Notes under the pieces: model-generated
Database searches by the model: none
What the model saw: the letters and a program-made list of their open reading frames with translations, nothing else
What the model was told of the DNA's origin: nothing
DNA from: Leptospira paudalimensis
GTDB taxonomy: Bacteria; Spirochaetota; Leptospiria; Leptospirales; Leptospiraceae
NCBI RefSeq assembly: GCF_026151345.1
Contig: NZ_JAMQPR010000001.1
Location: forward strand, 535,231-599,230
DNA length: 64,000 nucleotides
Direction: 5' to 3'
Position numbers and translations under genes: made by a program
In this document: positions 18,901 to 26,891 of the stretch, one piece after another
Position numbering within the stretch: position 1 is the first letter of the stretch
Layout: every line of letters begins with the position of its first letter

Positions 18901-19564
18901 TGCCACCGAACCAATCTTATATGAAAATGTAAGTGTAATGTTTACTGATTTTAAAGGATTTACTCAAATTGCCGAAGTATTGTCTCCACAGGAACTAATC
19001 CGAGAACTAGATGCTTGTTTTGTCCAGTTTGATAAAATCACAGAACGATACAAACTTGAAAAATTAAAAACAATTGGAGATAGTTATATGTGCGCTGGTG
19101 GAATTCCAAAACTAAATCAGACACATGCAATTGATTCAGTATTAGCTGCCTTGGAAATCCAGGCATTTATGAATTTGATGAAACAAATCAAGGCAGACCA
19201 AGGGCTTCCATTTTGGGAATTACGTTTGGGTATCCATTCTGGTCCACTTGTTGCTGGAGTAATTGGCGAAAAGAAATTTGCATATGATGTTTGGGGTGAT
19301 ACTGTCAACACCGCCTCTCGTATGGAATCTTCAGGGACACCAGGAAAAATTAATGTCAGTGGAACAACTTATGATATGATAAAGTATGTATTTGATTGCG
19401 AATTCAGAGGAAAGGTCAATGCCAAAAATAAAGGGGAGGTGGAGATGTTTTATGTCATTGGGTTAAAAAAAGAATTTTCCCTCTCGGAAGACCAAAGAAC
19501 TCCCAATGAACATTTTTGGAAGTATTACGAAACATTAGCAGGTACAACAGAAAATGTCGCTTAA
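15953..19564 (+). CDS. Membrane adenylate cyclase with two GAF domains
   Basis: 1203 residues; GAGG 5-8 nt upstream of the ATG supports the start. The N-terminal half (about 20-570) has many membrane segments, at least fourteen by eye. A coiled linker (about 570-605) is followed by two GAF domains (about 605-765 and 785-945) and a class III cyclase domain (about 970-1165). The metal-binding aspartates are in FTDFKGFT and KTIGDSYM. The base-selecting residues are Lys in KLKTIGD and Asp in YDVWGDTVNTASRM, the Lys-Asp pair of adenylate (not guanylate) cyclases. Inference: makes cAMP in response to membrane and small-molecule signals. It overlaps the response-regulator gene by 11 bp and heads a three-gene signalling operon. 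Confidence 0.88.
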   Translation: MIPLPELSNHPSTIEYFWHKLPWAVPNFFTMFVGLTLTSLGLIAIKRSDNRKLLISFICFSFSFASLGLVLCIRSLVQDQPTLLYWNRLGYFGVVFLSPAASFLTYYLTNQHYRYLILSGIVSMLTFAFAYYGLLTHYDFSDGYFLYTFGKYPIAELPLKVWGIVLVFNYLFIYTPTSLHFWAKNKEDFESKKLMFLGLHICSFFLITNLLSLVGYPVFPMSSFAFIPLSILGYGIFRSDFLNLNDLLFRQRGLFYFLSGFITTVLILIAFIIAIFLSPKEQLTSYLRPYFLVPLISSVMVFGLAIYIAGSNPDKKLNMLASISFFLAGAFTIVMVILKFDIPFIATRRIEQIFYTLFVFTPGIHLRFSYALYGKKSPKFVRWIDVGSFVLSIVLWTPYFFTGFYEYSFGKISAGGIGLNAFGILGLVGITLFLIDWKQIKKETHNSLANYIVVILLSADFMILLNLPATMGIPLYTFGELQCIPAFFISLFIIKLEAIPTSGQATMIGNRVSLMILFFVPISMSFYVLNLMNVFPTNIAISHALFVASPIALAFYLVSFVFLRSTAMKLDQTIHALAEEKMKTDKALIQSEESKKEIETINHFTNLINSEFELPKIISAIAEYVNQKYGILATWLFLLDEKNQEIRSVHAETFIEATEEQRAFANDLRIPLNESGGIAYLVWKRKKIMLIPQIKRFEFDIDRKISEKARATSFLHVPLVLNNETIGLILFSNFMERLNITKSEARSIEQLCAQVAGVIQRVHLLRETEKQKRDILSLNGLIKDLNEKMDIHLIMKKVHKYVKENFNIMYYSLLVADGEKKYLRFVDMEVPDNVTEFQKKRIYEMRIPVKGGQGAHELSLRRKKPIYIPDRIGNFERWLSEDDKWVQEICNIQAFIFIPMILNGEVVGILDLSNSDRTLDLSVEDLSKLSILAEQLAGIIYGSTLFKELEVSRNIAEEERRKNEKLLLNILPNDIAQELKEKGATEPILYENVSVMFTDFKGFTQIAEVLSPQELIRELDACFVQFDKITERYKLEKLKTIGDSYMCAGGIPKLNQTHAIDSVLAALEIQAFMNLMKQIKADQGLPFWELRLGIHSGPLVAGVIGEKKFAYDVWGDTVNTASRMESSGTPGKINVSGTTYDMIKYVFDCEFRGKVNAKNKGEVEMFYVIGLKKEFSLSEDQRTPNEHFWKYYETLAGTTENVA

Positions 19565-20213
19565 ATCGGATTTACCTGAAGAGAAAGACAAAATCAAAAT
19601 TGGAATCTTAGAAAATGACGAATACTTTTTGGGTGAATTAAAAGAACGTATTTCCGTAATAAATAATGTTTCTGAGATTCTTACTTGGCAAACAGGGGAG
19701 ATGTTACTCCGAGATCCACGACACAAAAGTATTGATATTTTGTTTTTAGATATCATGTTGCCGGGGATCAATGGGATCGAAGTTGTAAAGATTCTATCGG
19801 AAAAAAACGAAAACATTAAAGTGATTATGCTAACGAATATGAATTCAGATGAAATGATATTTAATTCGATTAAAAATGGAGCATTGGGTTATCTTTTAAA
19901 ATCCGAACTTGGGCAAATTCAAAGTATCATCGATGTATTGTTAGAGGGTGGTGCTTATATCACTCCCACTATTGCCTTAAGAGTTTTTTCTAGTTTTAGA
20001 AAACCAATCGATAAACCGAAAGTTTATTTAACTGACCGTGAAAAACAAATATTAGAATTATTAGTAAAAGGAAAAACAATACCTCTTGTTTCAAAATTTT
20101 TAAGCTTAAGCGAACACACAGTTCAAGGTTATGTAAAATCAATTTATCGAAAATTACAAGTTCATAATCGATCTGAGTTGGCCATGAAGGTGCAGGAATA
20201 TTCAATTTTGTAA
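19554..20213 (+). CDS. NarL/LuxR-type response regulator
   Basis: 219 residues. A receiver domain (about 14-135) has the acidic pocket ENDE near residue 20, the phospho-accepting Asp in LFLDIMLPG (D66), a conserved Thr in IMLTN and Lys in YLLKSE. A LuxR-type DNA-binding domain follows (about 158-212; LTDREKQILELLVKGK and HTVQGYVKSIYRKL). The gene begins 11 bp inside the cyclase gene and its stop overlaps the start of the next gene by one base (TAATG), so translation of all three is coupled. Inference: its partner is the DISM kinase-like protein encoded immediately downstream. Targets are unknown. Confidence 0.9.
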   Translation: MSLKSDLPEEKDKIKIGILENDEYFLGELKERISVINNVSEILTWQTGEMLLRDPRHKSIDILFLDIMLPGINGIEVVKILSEKNENIKVIMLTNMNSDEMIFNSIKNGALGYLLKSELGQIQSIIDVLLEGGAYITPTIALRVFSSFRKPIDKPKVYLTDREKQILELLVKGKTIPLVSKFLSLSEHTVQGYVKSIYRKLQVHNRSELAMKVQEYSIL

Positions 20214-22126
20214 TGGTAAAGATTGTAAGATGGATTTTTGTAATTTTGGCAATATCATTTCAATTGAACTGTTATCAAAAATTGCCAAATAATAATCAGA
20301 TCGATTCCTATATTGATTTGTCAGGAACCGATTGGGAAAATTCAATCCCAATCAATTTGTCGTCCCATTGGGAGTTTTATTGGAATCAATTACTTAACCC
20401 GAATGATTTCGATTCAAACCAATCCTCGTTGAAACCTCACATTGTTGAGTTTCGGCCATGGACACTTTTACGTTTTGGTAATCAAACATACTCTGAAAAG
20501 GGTTACGCTACCTATCGAAAACGAATTAAAATTCAGAAAGAAAAATCTTCAAAACATTTAGTTATTTATTTTTCACATTTGCATACTTCTTCTAAAGTTT
20601 TTATCAATGGAAGATTGGTACAAGAAAAAGGAAAGGTTTCCACAAATCCAAAGGAAGTGATTCCAGATCGAACAAACTCAACGATTGATATTATAACTGA
20701 CAATATCGAATTGGATGTTGTATTACAAATTGCAAACCAAGATTTTTACCATGGAGGGCCAAGGAGTGGATTTTTAATCGCATCTCCCAAACAAATTCAA
20801 TTCTTTAAAAATAAGAATTTGATGGTGGAAATATTTGTGTTTGGTTTGATATTTGCATCGGCCTTATACCATTTGTTTTTTTATTTTCAGAATACCAAAC
20901 AATTTGCATTCCTATATTTTGCGATTGTATGTATTACTTTTTTAGTAAGAATTCCGTTTTTAAATTCAAAGTTATATGAATATTTTTTCCCTGTTCAAAG
21001 TTTTTTATTCCAATCGATTTTGTTACACTATTTAAACATTATCACTTTTTTGTTTTCAATGATGTTTTTAAACGAACTCTTCAAATCAAATCGAAATTTG
21101 ATCATCAATTATACTTTTTATTTTGGCGCTTTTATTGCCTTATTTACGCCTTTGGCACCGCGAACGATTCAAACATATTTAAATTTTGTTTATATTCTTG
21201 TGTACCTTTCCTTGTTTATGGGGTACTCGATTTATTTATTGTATCGATTTAGAAAAGAGGCACATGGTCTTTATTTTATGGCACTTGCGTTATTTACTCT
21301 TGGCATATTTTGTTTTATGGCCATATCTATGAATTACTATGGTGTGCAAGGTGGATTATATTTAATTAGTGGTTACTTGTTCTATGTTGGATTTCAATCT
21401 GCTTCTTTAAGTAAATATTTTGCTTATGCAATTGAATCAAGAGCAAATATTGAAAGGCATTTGTATGAAGAGTCAATTAATGCATTGTCTAAACAACGAG
21501 CCGAGTTACAATTAATGGTTCACGATCAATTGGGAGCTAATCTAACTGATTTAAAAGTATATTTGGAGAAAAAAAAGAATTCAACTCAGACACAAACAGA
21601 AATCAATTCCGAATTAGATATTGTATACAATCGGGTGGTCTCTACAATTCATTCATTGCGAAATCAACTTCTTTATATAGAAGATCTTAGTCTAATATTT
21701 GAAAATTTTGTAACAGGTTTACACTTAACTTTGTTACGAAGGTATTCAGATGTAGGAAGAGAATTTGAATTTTCGACTTCCGATGAATTTATTAAATATT
21801 TTAATCAGGTTAAGATTATAGGGAATAATCAAAATTCTTTTCTGAATCTTTTTTATTTATTATATGAAGTCTGTACAAATGACATTAAATATGGAATGGG
21901 AGATTCGATTTGGAATTTGGATTTGATTGGAGGTGAATTCCATGTTTACCAACGAAATGTTCTAAATCAATCGATCGAACCTCCCAATCAGAATTTAGAG
22001 TTAAAAAGTATCAATCAAAGATTAAATCAGTTAAAAGGTAAGCTTACAGTTGAAATTTTGGATGAATTTTATCATCTTAAAATTCATTTTCCTTCAGAAA
22101 GCCTTCAAAATCGTTCAATCCAGTAG
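20213..22126 (+). CDS. DISM-type sensor kinase with degenerate ATPase domain
   Basis: 637 residues. A lipoprotein-like signal (FQLNC) is followed by an extracytoplasmic jelly-roll domain (about 40-195), a seven-helix 7TMR-DISM membrane region (about 205-395), a coiled coil, and a HisKA_3-type H-box LMVHDQLGANLTDL (His near 437). The ATP-binding part (about 545-630) keeps an N-box-like EVCTNDIKYG but I see no D-x-G box, and the G-box is reduced to LELKSINQRLNQLKG. Known: HisKA_3 kinases pair with NarL-type regulators. Inference: partner of the regulator encoded one base upstream, perhaps mainly a phosphatase or a kinase with altered nucleotide binding. Paralogous in layout to the kinase at 31418. 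Confidence 0.82.
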   Translation: MVKIVRWIFVILAISFQLNCYQKLPNNNQIDSYIDLSGTDWENSIPINLSSHWEFYWNQLLNPNDFDSNQSSLKPHIVEFRPWTLLRFGNQTYSEKGYATYRKRIKIQKEKSSKHLVIYFSHLHTSSKVFINGRLVQEKGKVSTNPKEVIPDRTNSTIDIITDNIELDVVLQIANQDFYHGGPRSGFLIASPKQIQFFKNKNLMVEIFVFGLIFASALYHLFFYFQNTKQFAFLYFAIVCITFLVRIPFLNSKLYEYFFPVQSFLFQSILLHYLNIITFLFSMMFLNELFKSNRNLIINYTFYFGAFIALFTPLAPRTIQTYLNFVYILVYLSLFMGYSIYLLYRFRKEAHGLYFMALALFTLGIFCFMAISMNYYGVQGGLYLISGYLFYVGFQSASLSKYFAYAIESRANIERHLYEESINALSKQRAELQLMVHDQLGANLTDLKVYLEKKKNSTQTQTEINSELDIVYNRVVSTIHSLRNQLLYIEDLSLIFENFVTGLHLTLLRRYSDVGREFEFSTSDEFIKYFNQVKIIGNNQNSFLNLFYLLYEVCTNDIKYGMGDSIWNLDLIGGEFHVYQRNVLNQSIEPPNQNLELKSINQRLNQLKGKLTVEILDEFYHLKIHFPSESLQNRSIQ

Positions 22127-22386
22127 AATAAGAGTCAAAAAACTTTTGTTAAATGAAAAAAAGCTAAATAAGGTTGCTATTAATTAGGACTAGAATTAAC
22201 TTGGTAACAGATTCAAAATATTATCGTTTTTTTAACCACTAAGTAGTCCTCACTTTTTTGCATTCTGATCTCTTTTATTAGTTTTCCCCTGCATTTTCGT
22301 TGTGTTTTTACCTAATTTCCGTAAAGGAAAGTTGTTTCTAATCCATTAAAATTTCAGAGTCAAATAAAACTTAATAAGGACATCAC

Positions 22387-22650
22387 ATGTCAACAAATAT
22401 CTATGTAGGTAACCTCTCTTACGAAATGACGGAATCAAAGCTAAACGAACTTTTTTCAGTTCACGGTTCTGTTTCTTCTGCTAAAATCATCACTGACCAG
22501 TACACTGGCGGATCAAAAGGTTTTGGTTTTATCGAAATGAAAGATCGTAATGAAGCTGACAAAGCTATCAGCGATTTAAACGGAAAAAATATTCTCAATC
22601 GCGAAATGAAAGTGAATATTGCAAAACCGAAAACAAACAACTGGAACTAA
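22387..22650 (+). CDS. RRM-domain RNA-binding protein
   Basis: 87 residues, essentially a single RNA recognition motif: RNP2 IYVGNL (residues 5-10), RNP1 KGFGFIEM (44-51), then an 18-residue tail ending in NNWN. AAGGA lies 8 nt upstream of the ATG. Small stand-alone RRM proteins of this type occur in cyanobacteria and spirochaetes, where some are cold-induced; the RNA target here is unknown. It has its own roughly 260-bp upstream region, T-rich and without other genes, and is convergent with the ArsR-rhodanese gene. Confidence 0.92.
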   Translation: MSTNIYVGNLSYEMTESKLNELFSVHGSVSSAKIITDQYTGGSKGFGFIEMKDRNEADKAISDLNGKNILNREMKVNIAKPKTNNWN

Positions 22651-22726
22651 TTCTAGTATAACGAAGCGGAACAAGTTTATCACCAAAATTCTATTAATTA
22701 GAAAATTGTTTATAGATTTGTTCCTC

Positions 22727-23347
22727 TTAATTTTCTCCTGATTCCCAATTCCGATACCCTCCACCATACCGTGTAACACTCAGTTCACGAGATTGCAAAA
22801 AATTCAGCGCATTCACAGACAATAAACACAAAGGTCCTCGGCAGTAAACAATCAGCTCTTTGTTTTTGGGGAATTTATACGTTTCCAATTCATTGTAAGG
22901 AATGTTTATTGCTTCTGGTATATGTCCTTTTTTGTACTCTTCTTTTGAGCGGACATCAATGAGAAGGATTCCTCCCTTTTTCATTTTTTTTTGTAATTCA
23001 GAGGTTGATAACTCGGAGTTTCTGCCTTTAAATTTTAAGTTTGAATGGTCATCTTGGGCAGTGCTATAGATTGCAAATTTTTCTAATGCTAGAAATAGTT
23101 CCTTCATCGGACCAGATTCCCAACGATACAGTATTCTTTTTCCATCTCGCCTTGTAATGACAAGATTTGCTTTTTTTAGAGCTTGGAGGTGTTGTGAAGT
23201 GTTAGCAACTGGAATTCCCGATTCTTCAGAAAGAATTTCTACAGATTTTTCCCCTTCTGCAAGGAGCTGAAGCAAAATTAAACGTGATTCATTACCAAGC
23301 ATATTCGCGATTTCGCTCATACGGGGAATTGTTTCCAAACTTCTCAT
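22727..23347 (-). CDS. ArsR-family regulator fused to rhodanese domain
   Basis: 206 residues. Residues 1-95 are an ArsR-type winged helix (SRLILLQLLAEGEKSVEIL, VANTSQHLQALKKANLV). Residues about 110-200 are a rhodanese domain with active-site loop VYCRGPLC (Cys169, with a second Cys174) and the closing GGYRNW. Known: ArsR-rhodanese fusions and relatives such as BigR/SqrR sense reactive sulfur. Inference: the rhodanese cysteine is the sulfur or redox sensor, and the protein represses the divergent DUF2938/MFS genes through the palindrome at 23417-23452. It might also act on the SQR-like gene at 33536, whose leader palindrome shares ATTCTAT. Direct evidence for the ligand is absent. Confidence 0.88.
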   Translation of the reverse strand: MRSLETIPRMSEIANMLGNESRLILLQLLAEGEKSVEILSEESGIPVANTSQHLQALKKANLVITRRDGKRILYRWESGPMKELFLALEKFAIYSTAQDDHSNLKFKGRNSELSTSELQKKMKKGGILLIDVRSKEEYKKGHIPEAINIPYNELETYKFPKNKELIVYCRGPLCLLSVNALNFLQSRELSVTRYGGGYRNWESGEN

Positions 23348-23416
23348 ACCAATCTTAAAAAATCAATCTTTCCCTTTCTGGCAAGAGTTTTTAGATTTTT
23401 GTAAAAAACTATAGAC

Positions 23417-23452
23417 ATTCTATCATTCAATAAAATAATTGAATGATAGAAT
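23417..23452. promoter_or_regulatory. 36-bp perfect palindrome, operator of ArsR-rhodanese regulator
   Basis: A 15-bp arm ATTCTATCATTCAAT, a 6-bp spacer and the exact reverse complement of the arm. Each arm contains two copies of ATTC (or GAAT). It lies between the divergent regulator and transporter genes and overlaps a possible -10 box (TATCAT, 23421-23426) that lies 16 bp after a TTGTAA -35-like box. The position suggests control of both directions. Confidence 0.7.
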
Positions 23453-23475
23453 CATTTATTGATAAGGAGGTTGTC

Positions 23476-23976
23476 ATGGATCACCTGATAGGTATCACAA
23501 TTCAGACAATTTTGATTGGAGTTGGCGCTACGATGGCTATGGATCTATGGAGGTTTTTTTTACAAAAGACATTGAAAGTGAACTCCTTAGACCTCGGCCT
23601 TTTGGGTAGATGGGTTGGACATTGTGCAAAAGGTAAATTTTTCCATACACCAATTGGGAATTCTCAGGTGATACCGGGAGAAATAAAAATTGGATGGATC
23701 TCACATTATGCGATCGGAATTTTTTTTGCTAGTTGGTTACCCATCATTTGGGGAGTAAATTGGTTAGAAAATCCTTCCATCAAGGAACCTGTTCTTTTGG
23801 GAGTACTGACCATACTTGCACCATGGTTTTTGATGCAACCTGCTATGGGTATTGGGATAGCAGCTTCAAAAACTCCAAAACCGTTTCAAGTTAGACTTCG
23901 AAATATTGCAATCCATACTGTTTATGGACTTGGTTTATACGGAAGTGCACTTCTAACACATGTTTATTTTCGTTAA
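23476..23976 (+). CDS. DUF2938 family membrane protein
   Basis: 166 residues from the ATG at 23476, which has a perfect AAGGAGG six bases upstream; an earlier in-frame ATG at 23443 lies inside the palindromic operator and lacks a ribosome site. Four membrane segments are visible (about 5-25, 70-92, 97-122 and 140-163). The GATMAMDLWRFFLQKTLK opening and GWISHYAIGIFFASW match DUF2938. The function of the family is unknown; it commonly sits beside transporters. It is followed after 17 bp by an MFS gene and faces the ArsR-rhodanese regulator, so the pair is probably induced by the same signal. Confidence 0.82.
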   Translation: MDHLIGITIQTILIGVGATMAMDLWRFFLQKTLKVNSLDLGLLGRWVGHCAKGKFFHTPIGNSQVIPGEIKIGWISHYAIGIFFASWLPIIWGVNWLENPSIKEPVLLGVLTILAPWFLMQPAMGIGIAASKTPKPFQVRLRNIAIHTVYGLGLYGSALLTHVYFR

Positions 23977-23993
23977 AAAATTAAGGAATGTAT

Positions 23994-25130
23994 ATGAAAT
24001 ATATAATCATCATCGCGTCAATTGTTCTCTTTGGATTTTTCTCTGTTGGAATTCCTATTGCAACACTTCCAGGTTTTATCAGAAATACTTTAGGGTATAG
24101 TGATGTTTGGCTTGGAATTCTACTTGGAACTCAATCAATAGTGACATTACTGTTTCGTCACCACTCAGGATCCATCTCGGATCTAAAAGGGCCAAAAGTA
24201 GCAGTCACGAGGGGATTATTCTTTGCAGTATTCTCAGGTATTGTAAGTTTAGGTCCTCTATTGATACCTGGAATTACGGGGCTTATCACACTTTTTATTG
24301 GTAGAATCATCTTAGGTTACTCAGAAAGTTTACTAATCACTGGTGCTCTTTCTTGGGGAGTTGGTTTGGCTGGACCAGCTAACGCAGGCCGTGTGATGGC
24401 TTGGAGTGGAATGGCAATGTATGGAGCAATTGCCATTTCTGCCCCTTTGGGATATTTTATGGTACAACAATTAGGATTCCAGGGTGGAATTATGTTAGCG
24501 ATTCTTTTTCCTGTAATTGCTGGACTCATTTCTATTTCTGTACCTGCTATCCCTCCCGCTAGTAAAGTACGAATTCCATTTTACCAAGTGATTCCTAAAG
24601 TATGGAAACATGGTTTTGGATTACTTTTTGCAGCCGTATCTTTCGCTGGGATTGCTGGATTTAGTACCTTACTCTTCAAAGAAAGAGGATGGGAAAATGC
24701 ACAATGGGTGATGGCGATATTTGGAACAGCCTATGTTCTATCTCGGATCTTTTTTGCTGGAACAGTTGATGTATATGGAGGGAAAAAAATCGCTCTCATC
24801 TTTTCATTTGTCGCAATTATTGGACAGATCTTATTATGGCAGGCAAATCAAGCTTATATAGCGTTTATAGGTGCAGCATTGACAGGATTTGGATACTCAC
24901 TTGTTTTCCCTGCATTCGGTGTAGAAGCAGTTAAAAACATGGAACCACAATTTCGCGGAGTTGCATTAGGTGCTTATGTTGCTTTCTTTGATCTTGCATT
25001 GGGAGTGACTGGGCCACTTGCAGGATTTGTTGCGGATCATTTTGGTTATGCTGCAGTGTTTGCATTTGGTATGATTGCTTGTATTTTCTCTTTTTCCATT
25101 GCATTAAGTTTGAAGGAATCGAGGATTTAA
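23994..25130 (+). CDS. MFS transporter (AraJ/YhhS-like efflux)
   Basis: 378 residues from the ATG at 23994, with AAGGAA 5 nt upstream; the ATG at 23988 is inside that ribosome site. Twelve membrane segments are apparent. The loop after TM2 is SGSISDLKGPKVAV, the MFS G-x-x-x-D signature, and SESLLITGALSWGVGLAGP resembles drug/sugar efflux members of the YhhS/AraJ group. Substrate unknown. Translationally close to the DUF2938 gene and controlled from the same palindrome-bearing region. Inference: exports a compound sensed by the ArsR-rhodanese regulator, possibly a sulfur species or toxic anion. Confidence 0.8.
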   Translation: MKYIIIIASIVLFGFFSVGIPIATLPGFIRNTLGYSDVWLGILLGTQSIVTLLFRHHSGSISDLKGPKVAVTRGLFFAVFSGIVSLGPLLIPGITGLITLFIGRIILGYSESLLITGALSWGVGLAGPANAGRVMAWSGMAMYGAIAISAPLGYFMVQQLGFQGGIMLAILFPVIAGLISISVPAIPPASKVRIPFYQVIPKVWKHGFGLLFAAVSFAGIAGFSTLLFKERGWENAQWVMAIFGTAYVLSRIFFAGTVDVYGGKKIALIFSFVAIIGQILLWQANQAYIAFIGAALTGFGYSLVFPAFGVEAVKNMEPQFRGVALGAYVAFFDLALGVTGPLAGFVADHFGYAAVFAFGMIACIFSFSIALSLKESRI

Positions 25131-25148
25131 ACTTTCACAATTTTATTT

Positions 25149-25193
25149 CTTAGTCGAAATGATAGTATCAATTTCAAAATTGTTTCGACTAAG
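25149..25193. terminator. Hairpin between convergent MFS and AraC genes
   Basis: A perfect 11-bp inverted repeat (CTTAGTCGAAA / TTTCGACTAAG) with a 23-nt loop. Its right arm contains the stop codon of the AraC gene on the minus strand. The loop is long and the T tracts are broken, so terminator activity is likely but not certain. Confidence 0.45.
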
Positions 25194-26277
25194 ATTTATG
25201 TTTTTTACGATACTCAGATGGAGTAAGGTGAGTTAATTCTTTAAACACTCTTATAAATGAATTTTTAGAATTAAAACCAACATCAAATCCAATTCTTAAA
25301 ATTGTTTCATCTGAATGTTTTAATGCATTTTTTGCATGTTCAATTCTTTTTTCTTGGATGATTTCGATCAAACTTTTGCCAAAATATCTGTTACATACTT
25401 GAGATGTCGAATGAGAAGAAATTCCAAGTTTATTGGCAAGGAAGGAAAGATTTAAATCACCATCGAATAATAATTCTTTGTCTTCGAGTAAACTCTCCAA
25501 TTGTTTCCCATATTCCATCATTTGTATTTCAGGTAGATACGACTTTTGGTATTTTACTGTTTCAAATTGTTGATTTGGAAAATCATGGGATTCTTTTTTA
25601 TCCATATAAACCCTATGCCATGCAAACCCAAGGATCCAAATGGAAAACCCTAGATTCGAAATCGATTCAGAGGTTTTGCCTGGTAAAATGATACAAATCA
25701 AAATACAAAAACAAAGCCAAATGAGTAATAGTAAAAGATAATTTGCAAATATCCGACCTTCCCAATACAGATCTTTTGAAAATTGGCCCATTTCCATTTT
25801 AAACCGAAAGTATGTTCTTAAGAAAACGAAGAATGAAAATAATAAGATTAATAATTGAAATAAATTAGTTTCACTAAATATTTCATTCGATTGAATCTTT
25901 GTAAGAGATACAATTTTGTCTCCTCCACTCATTAAGAAAAAAGGAGCTTCGTAAAGCAAAAACAGAATAGGAACCAATAACGTGAATCCTTCCCAATCAA
26001 TACGTTCCTTTGGAATCAGAAAATACCGAGTTACGACAAATGAAAAAATAGGAGCGATACAAAATCCGAAAAAATATCCCAATTTGATTAAATGTGGGAA
26101 TTCATTTAAATTTCCTGAAAAATAAATTAGGTTGCAGGCCATGGAGAGAGAAAGAAAAAAAAAGAAAAAAGATAAATGCATACTGTATTGTCTTTTATCC
26201 TTCCCTTGGAAAAAAAAATACAATCCCAATAACAATGACTGGATGAAGCCTGCACTTAATAAAATAGATCCTATCAT
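25189..26277 (-). CDS. AraC-family regulator with membrane-embedded N-terminus
   Basis: 362 residues. The first about 225 form seven membrane segments. The last about 100 are an AraC-type double helix-turn-helix: LNLSFLANKLGISSHSTSQV (first HTH, near 270) and ILRIGFDVGFNSKNSFIRVF with LTHLTPSEYRKKHK (second HTH, near 320-355). Known: this 7TM-AraC layout is frequent in Leptospira and Bacteroidetes and links a membrane signal to transcription. The ligand and targets are unknown. The upstream neighbours at 26400 and 26892 are divergent and are plausible targets. Confidence 0.88.
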   Translation of the reverse strand: MIGSILLSAGFIQSLLLGLYFFFQGKDKRQYSMHLSFFFFFLSLSMACNLIYFSGNLNEFPHLIKLGYFFGFCIAPIFSFVVTRYFLIPKERIDWEGFTLLVPILFLLYEAPFFLMSGGDKIVSLTKIQSNEIFSETNLFQLLILLFSFFVFLRTYFRFKMEMGQFSKDLYWEGRIFANYLLLLLIWLCFCILICIILPGKTSESISNLGFSIWILGFAWHRVYMDKKESHDFPNQQFETVKYQKSYLPEIQMMEYGKQLESLLEDKELLFDGDLNLSFLANKLGISSHSTSQVCNRYFGKSLIEIIQEKRIEHAKNALKHSDETILRIGFDVGFNSKNSFIRVFKELTHLTPSEYRKKHKS

Positions 26278-26399
26278 TGTTTGTTTGATTCTATCATAAG
26301 ACTTTGCATTTGGATATACAGATTTTTTTTAAAAAAGAGAAGTTCCATCCAATGGGGTGAGACGACAAAGTTACCGAATTTGTTTACAATAAAAGAGAA

Positions 26400-26882
26400 A
26401 TGATTCGAAGCTTCAAAATAAAAATTTTGAACTACCTATGTTTGTTTTTTCTTTTCGCAGATGCTATCTTAGGGAATTCAAAATTCTCCAATGAGGAATT
26501 TTCAGTTAATTTATTTCGCGCTCCTTCCATCGGTGGAGAATATAGAAAGGGCCAATACTCTGTTCATGCTGGATATTATGTAACCAATTTTGATCCAGGG
26601 ATCACAACTGAGTTTTATAAAATAGGGATTGGTTATTGGTTTTTACCAAAGGATCTTGGATTGGATTCAAATCAGCCTTCCTCGTTTTATACGTATTTAT
26701 CATATGGGAAAGGTGTGAATTTGGAATACCAAAGGAAAGATACAATTATGGTTGAACTTGGGTACCGTTTTATGATATGGAGAGGATTTAGTTTTCGATT
26801 TGGATTGATTGTTCTTTCCGCAGAAGGTTCTGCAACAGAACTCAACCCAACACCAGGCATTAGTTATTCAGAATTTTTTTAG
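26400..26882 (+). CDS. Exported beta-rich protein, possible outer-membrane barrel
   Basis: 160 residues. The start at 26400 is divergent from the membrane AraC regulator. The N-terminus is a signal peptide (IKILNYLCLFFLFADAILG). The rest alternates polar and aromatic residues in short strands (YSVHAGYYVTNF, FYTYLSYGKGVNLEYQ, MVELGYRFMIWRGFSFRFG), a pattern of small beta barrels. No named family was recognised. It is followed after 9 bp by the DUF4386 gene, so the two likely form an operon. Confidence 0.6.
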   Translation: MIRSFKIKILNYLCLFFLFADAILGNSKFSNEEFSVNLFRAPSIGGEYRKGQYSVHAGYYVTNFDPGITTEFYKIGIGYWFLPKDLGLDSNQPSSFYTYLSYGKGVNLEYQRKDTIMVELGYRFMIWRGFSFRFGLIVLSAEGSATELNPTPGISYSEFF

Positions 26883-26891
26883 AGGTAAAAT

